The notes under the pieces were generated by a model that saw only the letters and a list, made by a program, of their open reading frames with translations, made no database searches and was not told the origin of the DNA. 19,586 nt of DNA from NCBI GenBank assembly GCA_904501875.1, contig CAJGCQ010000008.1:1-19586 (forward strand), read 5' to 3'. Origin of the DNA: Clostridiaceae bacterium (lineage in GTDB: Bacteria; Bacillota; Clostridia; Oscillospirales; Acutalibacteraceae). A program made the position numbers and the translations under genes. Below, piece by piece: positions 12,709-19,481 of the stretch (positions are counted from its first letter, which is position 1; the number at the start of each line of letters is the position of its first letter).

Positions 12709-13416
12709 ATGATGCGCATAACCATTTTTAACGAATTCGTGCACGAGAAAAAAGATGACGCCGTTAAGGAAATTTATCCAAACGGCATACACACAGCGTT
12801 AAAGGAACACCTTGAAGACGGAGAAATTACCGTTAACACCGTCACTCTTGACAGTGTTAATGATATTACCTGCGAGCTTTTGGCTGAGACCGATGTTATG
12901 CTCTGGTGGGGTCATCTGCAGCACGGAGATGTGCCCGATGAGGTGGCAAAGCGTGTGCAGAATGCGGTGCTTTCGGGTATGGGAATGATTTTCCTCCACT
13001 CCGCACACCATTCTAAGCCCTTTAAGCTTCTTATGGGTACCCCCTGTTCTTTAAGCTGGCGTGAGGACGGCGACCGAGAATATGTTTGGGTTTGCGACCC
13101 GTCCCACCCGATAGCGCAGGGAATCGACCGCTACATAAAGCTTGAACACGAGGAAACCTATTCCGAGCCCTTCAGCATACCCGAGCCTGACAAGCTTATA
13201 TTTATAGGAAACTACGAAGGCGGCGAGGTATTCCGTGCGGGCTGCTGCTACAGACGTGGCTACGGCAAGATTTTCTACTTCCAGCCCGGTCACGAAAGCT
13301 ACCCTACATATCACAATCCGCAGATTATAAAAGTTATTAAAAATGCTGTTCATTGGGCGTATTCCAATTACCGCAAGGAAATCGACTGCCCACACATTCA
13401 GAAAATTGAGGGATAA
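12709..13416 (+). CDS. ThuA-like protein (trehalose-utilisation family)
   Basis: A 235-residue protein of the ThuA family, a glutamine-amidotransferase-like fold. Recognisable features are MRITIFNEFVHEK at the N-terminus, EIYPNGIHTALKEHL, MLWWGHLQHGDVPDEVAKRV, GMIFLHSAHHSKPFK, SHPIAQGIDRYIKLEHEETYSEPF and CYRRGYGKIFYFQPGHESYPTYHN. In rhizobia, ThuA works with the oxidoreductase ThuB on disaccharides through 3-keto derivatives. The exact reaction of ThuA members is not well settled, and sugar specificity cannot be read here. Two adjacent ATGs (12709 and 12712) are possible; 12709 is preferred by spacing to GAAAG at 12696-12700. The frame remains open upstream to 12610 but crosses the promoter. 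It is the first gene of the six-gene operon and ends two bases before the next start. Confidence 0.85.
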   Translation: MMRITIFNEFVHEKKDDAVKEIYPNGIHTALKEHLEDGEITVNTVTLDSVNDITCELLAETDVMLWWGHLQHGDVPDEVAKRVQNAVLSGMGMIFLHSAHHSKPFKLLMGTPCSLSWREDGDREYVWVCDPSHPIAQGIDRYIKLEHEETYSEPFSIPEPDKLIFIGNYEGGEVFRAGCCYRRGYGKIFYFQPGHESYPTYHNPQIIKVIKNAVHWAYSNYRKEIDCPHIQKIEG

Positions 13417-13418
13417 TA

Positions 13419-14465
13419 ATGAAGAAGAATTTTGCAGTAATAGGCTACGGCGGTCAGGGTGCGTGGCACACCCGCCAGATTTTGGTCAGCGAGGTTGCCG
13501 CACTTACGGGAGTTTATGATATCGACCCCGCTAAAAACGCCCTTGCAGAGAAAAACGGCATTCACGCATATTCCTCTTTCAAAGAGGTTTTAGCGGACAG
13601 TGCTGTGGAAACTGTTGTAATCGCCGTTCCCAATGATGACCACAAGGAGCTTGTTATAAAGTCCTTAGAGGCGGGTAAAAATGTCATTTGCGAAAAGCCG
13701 GTTGAAATGTCAGTTGCCGCATTTGACGAAATGACCGCCGCAGCGGATAAATCAGGTAAGCTTTTCACCGTTCACCAAAACAGACGGTGGGATGTTGACT
13801 ACTTAGCAATGAAAAAGATTGTGGAATCAGGAGAAATAGGCGAGCTTATTAATATTGAGTCCCGCATTCACGGCTCAAGGGGTATTCCCAGCGACTGGCG
13901 CTGCACAAAGGCGCAGGGCGGCGGAATGATTCTCGACTGGGGCGTGCATCTTATCGACCAGATTCTTCAAATTATAAAGGAAAGAATCGTAAGGGTTTAC
14001 TGCACCGAGACCCACATCACCAACTCCGAGGTGGACGACGGCTTTAAGCTTACAATCTACTTTGAAAGCGGAAAGACCGCCTATGTTGAGGTGGGTACAT
14101 ACAACTTTATCGCTATGCCCCGTTTTTATCTGCAATGCAAGAATGGCAGTGCAATCATTGAGGATTGGCAGAAAAATGCTCAGGTTGCCCGTATGAAGGC
14201 TTGGAACGAAAAAGAGGTACTCCCCGTTCAGACTGCCGCAGGCATCACCAAAACAATGGCGCCCCGTGATGAAATCACCCTTGATATGTATGAGGCGGAG
14301 CGCCCCGCAAGCGATGTTCACGATTTTTACCGCAATTTCTGCGCCGCACTTGAGGGCAAGGAAGAATCCGCAATTACACATAATGAAGTACGCCGTGTTA
14401 TGCAGGTAATGGAGGCTTGTTTTGAGTCTTCTAAGAAAAAGCAAGCTCTTGAGGTAAATATATAA
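13419..14465 (+). CDS. Gfo/Idh/MocA-family oxidoreductase 1
   Basis: A 348-residue NAD(P)-dependent sugar oxidoreductase. The N-terminal Rossmann fold has GYGGQG (9-14) and strand GVYDID, whose acidic end suggests NAD. The family Lys is in CEKPVEM (Lys93). The C-terminal half has HQNRRWDVDY and GGGMILDWGVHLIDQ, giving the Asp173...His177 pair that with Lys93 forms the usual catalytic set. Such enzymes oxidise or reduce one carbon of a sugar, inositol or glycoside, often at C3. This is the copy with the most standard active site of the three in the operon. GAGGG precedes the ATG by six bases, and the stop overlaps the next start by one base (TAATG), so expression is coupled. The substrate is unknown. 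Confidence 0.92.
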   Translation: MKKNFAVIGYGGQGAWHTRQILVSEVAALTGVYDIDPAKNALAEKNGIHAYSSFKEVLADSAVETVVIAVPNDDHKELVIKSLEAGKNVICEKPVEMSVAAFDEMTAAADKSGKLFTVHQNRRWDVDYLAMKKIVESGEIGELINIESRIHGSRGIPSDWRCTKAQGGGMILDWGVHLIDQILQIIKERIVRVYCTETHITNSEVDDGFKLTIYFESGKTAYVEVGTYNFIAMPRFYLQCKNGSAIIEDWQKNAQVARMKAWNEKEVLPVQTAAGITKTMAPRDEITLDMYEAERPASDVHDFYRNFCAALEGKEESAITHNEVRRVMQVMEACFESSKKKQALEVNI

Positions 14466-15463
14466 TGATAAAGCTCGCAACCGTCGGCACAAGCGCAATA
14501 ACCGAGAAATTCTTGTCTGCTTGCCGTTTGACGGGAAGATATGAGCTTCACACCGCCTATTCCCGAAGCCTTAAAAACGGTGAAAGTTTTGCAAAAGCGC
14601 AGGGCTTCAAGCATTATTCCGACGATTTAAGGGCTGTTGCCGAAAACCCCCAAACAGACACGGTTTACATAGCTACGCCTAATGTTTTTCACTATGAGCA
14701 AAGCCGTCTCTTCTTGGAAAAGGGCAAAAATGTTATATGTGAAAAGCCTATAACAACCGATTGTAAAAAGTATGATGAGCTGCTCGCCCTTGCAAATGAA
14801 AAGGGGCTTATATACGCCGAGGCGATTATGTCCCGACACACCGCAGGGCGTAAGGTTCTGCTTGATGCATTAAGCCAAATAGGCAAAATTTCGCAGGCGA
14901 GGATTGATTTTTGTCAGCTTTCAAGCCGATATGAGCAATTTACGAAGGGTGAAAAGGTAAATATTTTTGATATGTCACTTGCCGCAGGAACCCTTATGGA
15001 TTTAGGGGTTTACTGCGTATATGCGGCGGTAGATTTATTAGGAGTACCGTACAGTGTATCAGCCTGTGCCGCCCTTGCTAATAACGGTACCGACCTTTCG
15101 GGCGGAGCGGTTTTAGGCTTTAAAGATTTTACAGCCGTGCTCTCCTACAGTAAAATCGGGCAGTCGGCTATAGGCTCGGAAATTGTGGGTGATAAGGGCG
15201 TTGTTAAAATCGGCTCTATCTCTCAGTACGCTGATATCTCCCTTGTAAAGGACGGTAAGGAAACCCTACTTTTAGAAACACCCGACCGTGCCGAGGTAAT
15301 GCGGGGCGAGGCAGAAAAATTCGCAGATTATATTGAGAATAAGGACGCTTTTTTAAGCGATTACAAAAGCGTTTGTGAGCTAACCCACAATGTCCATTCT
15401 GTAATGGACTTGATAAAGCAAAGCGCAAAAATTAAATACCCGATAAAGGAGTGCAAATTATGA
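14465..15463 (+). CDS. Gfo/Idh/MocA-family oxidoreductase 2 (His replaced by Tyr)
   Basis: A 332-residue member of a more divergent branch. The glycine motif is GTSAIT (8-13) rather than GxGxxG. The next strand ends AYSRS, with Ser-Arg in place of Asp, which suggests NADP. CEKPIT gives the family Lys94. The second motif is AGTLMDLGVYCVYAA, with Asp179 kept but Tyr183 where oxidoreductase 1 has His, as in dihydrodiol-dehydrogenase-like members. The different cofactor preference could let this enzyme catalyse a reduction while another copy oxidises; that is inference. It overlaps the preceding gene by one base and the following by four (ATGA). Confidence 0.9.
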   Translation: MIKLATVGTSAITEKFLSACRLTGRYELHTAYSRSLKNGESFAKAQGFKHYSDDLRAVAENPQTDTVYIATPNVFHYEQSRLFLEKGKNVICEKPITTDCKKYDELLALANEKGLIYAEAIMSRHTAGRKVLLDALSQIGKISQARIDFCQLSSRYEQFTKGEKVNIFDMSLAAGTLMDLGVYCVYAAVDLLGVPYSVSACAALANNGTDLSGGAVLGFKDFTAVLSYSKIGQSAIGSEIVGDKGVVKIGSISQYADISLVKDGKETLLLETPDRAEVMRGEAEKFADYIENKDAFLSDYKSVCELTHNVHSVMDLIKQSAKIKYPIKECKL

Positions 15464-16374
15464 AGCTTGGAATCGTAAGCGCAATCTACGACGGATTTAC
15501 CTTTGAGGAGGCTGTCGAAAACGCCGTAAAAAACGGCTGTGAATGTATGGAGGTTGCTTGCTGGCCGCAGGGCAAGGCGGAAAGGCGTTACGCAGGTGTA
15601 AGCCACATTGATGTGGATAACACCGCGGACGAGTATATCGCCTACATAAAGGATTTCTGTGCGAAAAAGGGAATTGAAATTTCCTCCCTCGCCTTTTATC
15701 CCAACACTATGGACGGAAACCTCGAAAAGAGAAATGCCGCTATAGAGCACCTTAAAAAGGTTATCAATATGAGCTCACTTTTAGGTGTTAATATGGTTAC
15801 CACCTTTATCGGAAGGGACCAGACCAAAACCGTGGAAGAAAATCTTGAGCTCTTTAAAGAAATCTGGCCTCCTATTATCAAACTCGCCGAGGAAAAGGGT
15901 GTTCGGGTAGCTATTGAAAACTGCCCTATGCTTTTCGGAGCAGACCAGTGGCCCGGCGGACAGAATCTGTTTACCACCCCCGCCCTTTGGCGCAAGATGT
16001 TTGAATTGTTGCCCAGCGACAATTTCGGTATCAACTATGACCCGAGCCACTTTATCTGGCAGCAGATTGACTACATAAAGCCGCTTTATCAGTTTAAAGA
16101 CAAGATTTTCCATGTTCACTTTAAGGATATTAAGCTTTATCCCGATAGATTAAACGAGGTGGGCATAATGGGCTATCCTCTGGATTATATGAGCCCCAAA
16201 CTCCCGGGCCTCGGAGATGTTGACTGGGGCAAATATGTTTCCGCCCTTACTGACATTGGCTTTAACGGCTTTGCCTGCATTGAGGTTGAGGACAAGGCGT
16301 TTGAAAGCTCAAAGGAACGGATTTTAGATTCAGTTGCACTTAGCTGCCGCTATATGCGCCAGTTCGTGATATAA
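15460..16374 (+). CDS. TIM-barrel sugar isomerase/epimerase-like protein 1
   Basis: A 304-residue protein of the xylose-isomerase-like TIM-barrel (AP endonuclease 2 / sugar phosphate isomerase) family. Strand motifs in order include MKLGIVSAIYDGF, CMEVACWPQG, ISSLAFYPN, NMVTTFIGRD, RVAIENCPM (Glu153), GINYDPSHF (Asp194), KIFHVHFKD (His220) and FACIEVED (Glu275). The last four match the divalent-metal ligands of the family. Members act as isomerases, epimerases, dehydratases or, as in DgpC-type enzymes, as lyases on 3-keto-glycosides. The ATG at 15460 is chosen by AAAGGAG eight bases upstream; an in-frame GTG at 15451 overlaps that site. It overlaps the preceding stop as ATGA. It is followed by an unusual 180-base gap before the next gene. 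Confidence 0.9.
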   Translation: MKLGIVSAIYDGFTFEEAVENAVKNGCECMEVACWPQGKAERRYAGVSHIDVDNTADEYIAYIKDFCAKKGIEISSLAFYPNTMDGNLEKRNAAIEHLKKVINMSSLLGVNMVTTFIGRDQTKTVEENLELFKEIWPPIIKLAEEKGVRVAIENCPMLFGADQWPGGQNLFTTPALWRKMFELLPSDNFGINYDPSHFIWQQIDYIKPLYQFKDKIFHVHFKDIKLYPDRLNEVGIMGYPLDYMSPKLPGLGDVDWGKYVSALTDIGFNGFACIEVEDKAFESSKERILDSVALSCRYMRQFVI

Positions 16375-16385
16375 TGGTTATACTT

Positions 16386-16520
16386 AGGCTGACGAGAGTC
16401 GAACCCGTCACGCCTGACAAATCTTAAATATCGAGTGAATTCAAATGAACATTCATTTGAATTCACAATAACCGATAAAATCGGTTTGTCGAAACGCTTT
16501 TTTCGTTTCGACATTCGATA
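16386..16520. other. Multi-hairpin element inside the operon (four-way-junction-like)
   Basis: Four helices are packed in 135 bases between two operon genes. Hairpin A (16386-16415): AGGC-TGACG pairs with CGTCA-c-GCCT. Hairpin B (16435-16466): a perfect 15-bp inverted repeat beginning GTGAATTCAAATGAA with only CA between the arms. Hairpin C (16471-16485): ACCGAT/ATCGGT with loop AAA. Hairpin D (16487-16513): TGTCGAAACG/CGTTTCGACA with a CTTTTTT loop. TATCGA (16429-16434) and TCGATA (16515-16520) pair to enclose B, C and D with almost no unpaired bases, so the fold closes as a four-way junction. No U-tract follows, so it is not a terminator. It may be a palindromic repeat, a mobile miniature element, or a structured or processed RNA. 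Confidence 0.6.
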
Positions 16521-16554
16521 GTAATTATAAAAAAATTTTTTGGAGGAAAAGAAA

Positions 16555-17712
16555 ATGGCAATTGACATGAACAATTTCTCAAGCAACCAGTGTGAGGAGA
16601 GCGTTGTAACTGCTGGTAAAAAGCTTAGAATCGGCGTAATCGGTACCGGCGGAATTTCCGGCGCTCATATCACCACCTATAAGGCTCAACCCGATGCAGA
16701 GCTTGTTGCAGGTTGTGACCTTGTTCCCGGCAAGGCAGAAAAGAAATTTGCTGAGTGTGGGGTTGAGGGTGCAAAATTCTTCACCGATTACAAGGAAATG
16801 ATCGACACAATGAACCTTGATGCGGTTTCGGTTTGTACCTATAACCGCACCCACGCAGAATGCACTATTTATGCGCTCGAGCACGGACTTCATGTGCTTC
16901 TTGAAAAGCCCATGACCGTAACCCTTGATGAGGCTATTGCAATCCGCAAGGCAGAGAAGAAGAGCGGTAAAATTGTATCCGTAGGCTTCCAGCCCCGTTT
17001 TGACGCAAATATGCAGATGATTAAGAAAATAGTGCAGTCGGGCGAGCTTGGCAGAGTATTCTATGCTCAGACAGGCGGCGGCCGCAGGCACGGTATTCCC
17101 GTAAGCTGGTCTGAAACCTTTATTGAAAACGATAAGGCAGGTCTTGGTGCTTTGGGCGACATCGGTTGCTATTCAATCGACCTTGTTATGAACGCTTTAG
17201 GCAATCCGAAGCCCTTAACCGTTTCGGGTACTGCTACCGATTATTTCGGCACCACACCCGAGGCTTATTCACAGGTTGGCAAGCCCGAATGCGCAAAGAA
17301 ATTCAGCGTTGACGACTTTGCTTCTGCCTACATCCGTCTTGAGGGCGGCATAGTTCTTGACTTCCGCATTGCTTGGTATATGCACCTTGACACTCCGGGA
17401 GACACTATAATTATGGGTACAAAGGGCTCTTTGCGAGTACCGTCAACCGATTGCTGGAACGGCTCCTTCGATAAGCCTATGACCATTTATCACGATGTTG
17501 CAGGTGAACCTGTAGAGACTAAAATCCCGCTCCTCCCCGAGACCACTGACCTTTGGAACAGAAAGATTCGCTCCTTCCTTGATTCCATACACAACGGCAC
17601 CGAGGCTCCGGTTCCCACAAGCCAGATCATCTACAATCAGGCTATTCTTTCAGGAATTCAGGACTCCAGCGAGTGCGGTCATGAAGTAGAGATTAATATC
17701 CCTGAAATCTAA
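16555..17712 (+). CDS. Gfo/Idh/MocA-family oxidoreductase 3
   Basis: A 385-residue member, longer than the others, with a 24-residue N-terminal extension before KLRIGVIGTGGISGAH. The motif LLEKPMTV carries Lys118. After FQPRFD come AQTGGGRRHGIPVSW and GALGDIGCYSIDL, where Asp202 is kept and Tyr206 stands at the usual His position. Later parts are TVSGTATDYFG, DDFASAYIRLEGGIVLDFRIAWYMH and GTKGSLRVPS. The GGRRHGIP and DIGCYSIDL patterns resemble gut-bacterial glycoside 3-oxidases of the DgpA kind, but this is recognition from memory, not a search. The ATG at 16555 follows GGAGG by eight bases; an in-frame TTG at 16540 overlaps that site. It is separated from its upstream neighbour by the multi-hairpin element. 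Confidence 0.92.
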   Translation: MAIDMNNFSSNQCEESVVTAGKKLRIGVIGTGGISGAHITTYKAQPDAELVAGCDLVPGKAEKKFAECGVEGAKFFTDYKEMIDTMNLDAVSVCTYNRTHAECTIYALEHGLHVLLEKPMTVTLDEAIAIRKAEKKSGKIVSVGFQPRFDANMQMIKKIVQSGELGRVFYAQTGGGRRHGIPVSWSETFIENDKAGLGALGDIGCYSIDLVMNALGNPKPLTVSGTATDYFGTTPEAYSQVGKPECAKKFSVDDFASAYIRLEGGIVLDFRIAWYMHLDTPGDTIIMGTKGSLRVPSTDCWNGSFDKPMTIYHDVAGEPVETKIPLLPETTDLWNRKIRSFLDSIHNGTEAPVPTSQIIYNQAILSGIQDSSECGHEVEINIPEI

Positions 17713-17723
17713 TTATAAAAATA

Positions 17724-17749
17724 CCGACAGCCCCAAAGAGGGCTGTCGG
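17724..17749 (+). other. Strong intercistronic hairpin without U-tract
   Basis: CCGACAGCCC (17724-17733) pairs perfectly with GGGCTGTCGG (17740-17749) around CAAAGA. On the plus strand AAATTAAAAGG follows, not T's, so it is probably an mRNA-stabilising or expression-tuning hairpin rather than a full terminator. The minus strand is followed by TATTTTTAT, but no minus gene lies there. Confidence 0.65.
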
Positions 17750-17772
17750 AAATTAAAAGGAGAAATAAAATT

Positions 17773-18585
17773 ATGTATGATTTCCCGATTGCTATACAGC
17801 TTTATTCTATAAGAGAGGATATGGCTGCCGATTTTGAGGGTACTCTTAAAAAGGTTAAGAAGTTAGGCTATGACGGCGTTGAATTTGCGGGACTTTGCGG
17901 TAAAACCGCCGCCGAGGTTAAAAAGCTTTGCGATGAGATAGGTCTTGTTCCGCTTTCTGCACACGTTCCTTACGACGAGCTTTTAAAGGGTGAGGAAACC
18001 TTTAAGACCTATGCCGAAATAGGCTGTAAATACATTGTTATCCCTTGGATTGGCGCAGAGTATCTCGCAGGCGGAGAGAAAAACGCAGAGTTTATAGAGA
18101 ATGTCAAGAAATTCGGCGAGCTTGCAAACGCTAACGGTATGAAGCTTTGCTACCACAACCACGATTTTGAATTTGAAAAGGCAGACGGCGAATACAAGCT
18201 TGACCGTCTTTACAGCGACGTTTCAGCAGACCTGCTTTCAACCCAGCTTGATACCTGCTGGGTAAATGTAGGCGGCGAAAATCCCGCAGACTACATTCGC
18301 AAATACAACGGCAGAATTGAAATAATCCACCTTAAAGATTTTGTCGGAAGTAAGAGTGAAAATATGTACGGACTTATCGGTACTGATGGCAAGGAAGCTC
18401 CCAAAGAGGCTACAGAATTTGAACTGCGCCCCGTAGGCTGCGGTGTCCAGAACTTCCCCGCTATACTTGACGCATGCAAAGAGGTTAATGCAAACTGGGT
18501 TATTATAGAGCAGGATTCTCCCAGTATGGATAAAACTCCCCTTGAATGTGCCGAAATAAGTATCAATTACCTTAAATCTCTTTAA
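17773..18585 (+). CDS. TIM-barrel sugar isomerase/epimerase-like protein 2
   Basis: A 270-residue xylose-isomerase-like TIM-barrel protein, only distantly similar to the other copy. Motifs in order are IAIQLYSIREDM, YDGVEFAGL, LSAHVPYDELL, IVIPWIGAEYL, KLCYHNHDFEFEK (typical yHNHd.Ef strand), STQLDTCWVNVGG (Asp160), RIEIIHLKDF (His186) and WVIIEQDSPSMD (Glu246). These carry the usual metal-binding positions. Family members act on sugar or inositol derivatives, for example 3-keto sugars. AAGGAG lies ten bases before the ATG. It is the last gene of the operon. Its final 14 bases overlap, tail to tail, the end of the AraC-type regulator gene. Confidence 0.9.
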   Translation: MYDFPIAIQLYSIREDMAADFEGTLKKVKKLGYDGVEFAGLCGKTAAEVKKLCDEIGLVPLSAHVPYDELLKGEETFKTYAEIGCKYIVIPWIGAEYLAGGEKNAEFIENVKKFGELANANGMKLCYHNHDFEFEKADGEYKLDRLYSDVSADLLSTQLDTCWVNVGGENPADYIRKYNGRIEIIHLKDFVGSKSENMYGLIGTDGKEAPKEATEFELRPVGCGVQNFPAILDACKEVNANWVIIEQDSPSMDKTPLECAEISINYLKSL

Positions 18586-19363
18586 GCGCATTGTTCTTAC
18601 TGCGGTATTCCGCAGGTGACATACCCATAATAAGCTTAAACGCACGGTTGAACGACCGTATCGTTCCGAAGCCGACATCCTCCGAGATGTCGGCTATTTT
18701 TGCGTCGGTTGCCCTTAAAAGGTTGCAGGCCTCGGAAATTCGCAAATTATTTATATATTCATTAAAATTCTGTTTAAGCCTATTATTGATTAAACGGGAT
18801 ATGTAGTACTTACTCAAATGCAGGCTTTCGGATACAGAATCAAGTGTTATGTCTCCATTAAAATTATGGGTGCAGAAATCAACAATATTATAGAAAGCAG
18901 AATTATTCTCAGTATCAACCGTTTTAAGTCTGAGCTTTGGCAAAATATAGCTTATAACAACATTAAGATAACCGCTTATTGCAGTGTTTTTATACTCGTC
19001 ATCCAAAGCGCATATGCTCTCAAAAATATCCTTTAGTTTTCCATCATCTAAGGAAGTAAAGTAATTAATATCAGGCTTGCTTTTAGATATTTTTGAAGAA
19101 ACATCATATAAAATATCCGGAGAAAAAACAAAAATCATAAATTCACCCCTGCTAACCGTTCGGTAATAATGAACTTGGTTAGGGAAGGCTATAAACATAT
19201 CCCCCGCATTTAAGAGATAGCTGTTTTTATCGGCATATGCAACAGCTTTTCCTTTGCGCACATATATTATCTCAAGTTCCTTATGCAAATGGGCATAAGG
19301 AACCAAGCCGTTAGACATCGAGGTTTCTATTAACTGTGTTTTATTTTCGTAAATTACATCCAT
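18572..19363 (-). CDS. AraC-family transcriptional regulator
   Basis: A 263-residue cytosolic regulator. The N-terminal cupin sensor has VPYAHLHKELEIIYVRKGKAV and YLLNAGDMFIAFPNQVHYYRT, the usual sugar-binding type. The C-terminal double helix-turn-helix (about residues 165-258) has ITLDSVSESLHLSKYYISRLI, FNEYINNLRISEACNLLRATDAKIADISEDVGFGTIRSFNRAFKLIMGMSPAEYR. The ATG at 19363 is chosen because GGTGAG lies just upstream; the frame is open to 19411 but that extension overlaps the promoter. Its position, convergent and overlapping with the sugar operon, makes control of that operon by its substrate likely, though not shown. The segment encoding ADISEDVG also forms the operon's terminator on the other strand. 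Confidence 0.93.
   Translation of the reverse strand: MDVIYENKTQLIETSMSNGLVPYAHLHKELEIIYVRKGKAVAYADKNSYLLNAGDMFIAFPNQVHYYRTVSRGEFMIFVFSPDILYDVSSKISKSKPDINYFTSLDDGKLKDIFESICALDDEYKNTAISGYLNVVISYILPKLRLKTVDTENNSAFYNIVDFCTHNFNGDITLDSVSESLHLSKYYISRLINNRLKQNFNEYINNLRISEACNLLRATDAKIADISEDVGFGTIRSFNRAFKLIMGMSPAEYRSKNNALKEI
18670..18701 (+). terminator. Terminator of the sugar operon, inside the AraC-type gene
   Basis: AGCCGACATC (18670-18679) pairs perfectly over 10 bp with GATGTCGGCT (18686-18695) around CTCCGA, followed by ATTTTT on the plus strand. It lies 85 bases after the last operon stop. On the minus strand no T-run follows, so the regulator's own message is not stopped. Confidence 0.7.
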
Positions 19364-19382
19364 ATATCTCACCGCCCACAAT

Positions 19383-19411
19383 AATATAACATATATTAAA
19401 CCTATTTTCAA
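19383..19411 (-). promoter_or_regulatory. Promoter of the AraC-type regulator
   Basis: On the minus strand TTGAAA (19411-19406), 17 bases, TATATT (19388-19383), 19 bases before the ATG at 19363. Confidence 0.6.
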
Positions 19412-19481
19412 GAAATTGTATGTGGCATTAAAATTTTACGGGAATATTATATTATTGAATATACTTTAGGGGGCGGGCAAC

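Noticed and set aside
12556..12792. N-terminal extension of the first TauE/SafE half
   Set aside because: The open frame is antisense to the thuA-like gene and crosses both promoters; the residues do not look like the permease family.
13875..14498. Long minus-strand open frames opposite the oxidoreductase genes
   Set aside because: They are antisense shadows of strongly conserved genes, with no family motifs or ribosome sites.
16390..16416. A tRNA gene on the minus strand (T-arm-like GGGTTCGACTC)
   Set aside because: No acceptor stem partner, anticodon arm or D-arm at the right distance; the bases expected to hold them form the palindromes instead.
16487..16513. A pair of Spo0A boxes (TGTCGAA in both directions)
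   Set aside because: The two copies are simply the arms of hairpin D; no promoter or sporulation gene is adjacent.
16435..16520. A transcription terminator or CRISPR repeat
   Set aside because: No U-tract follows the stems, and the hairpins differ in sequence and spacing; there are no repeated units with spacers.
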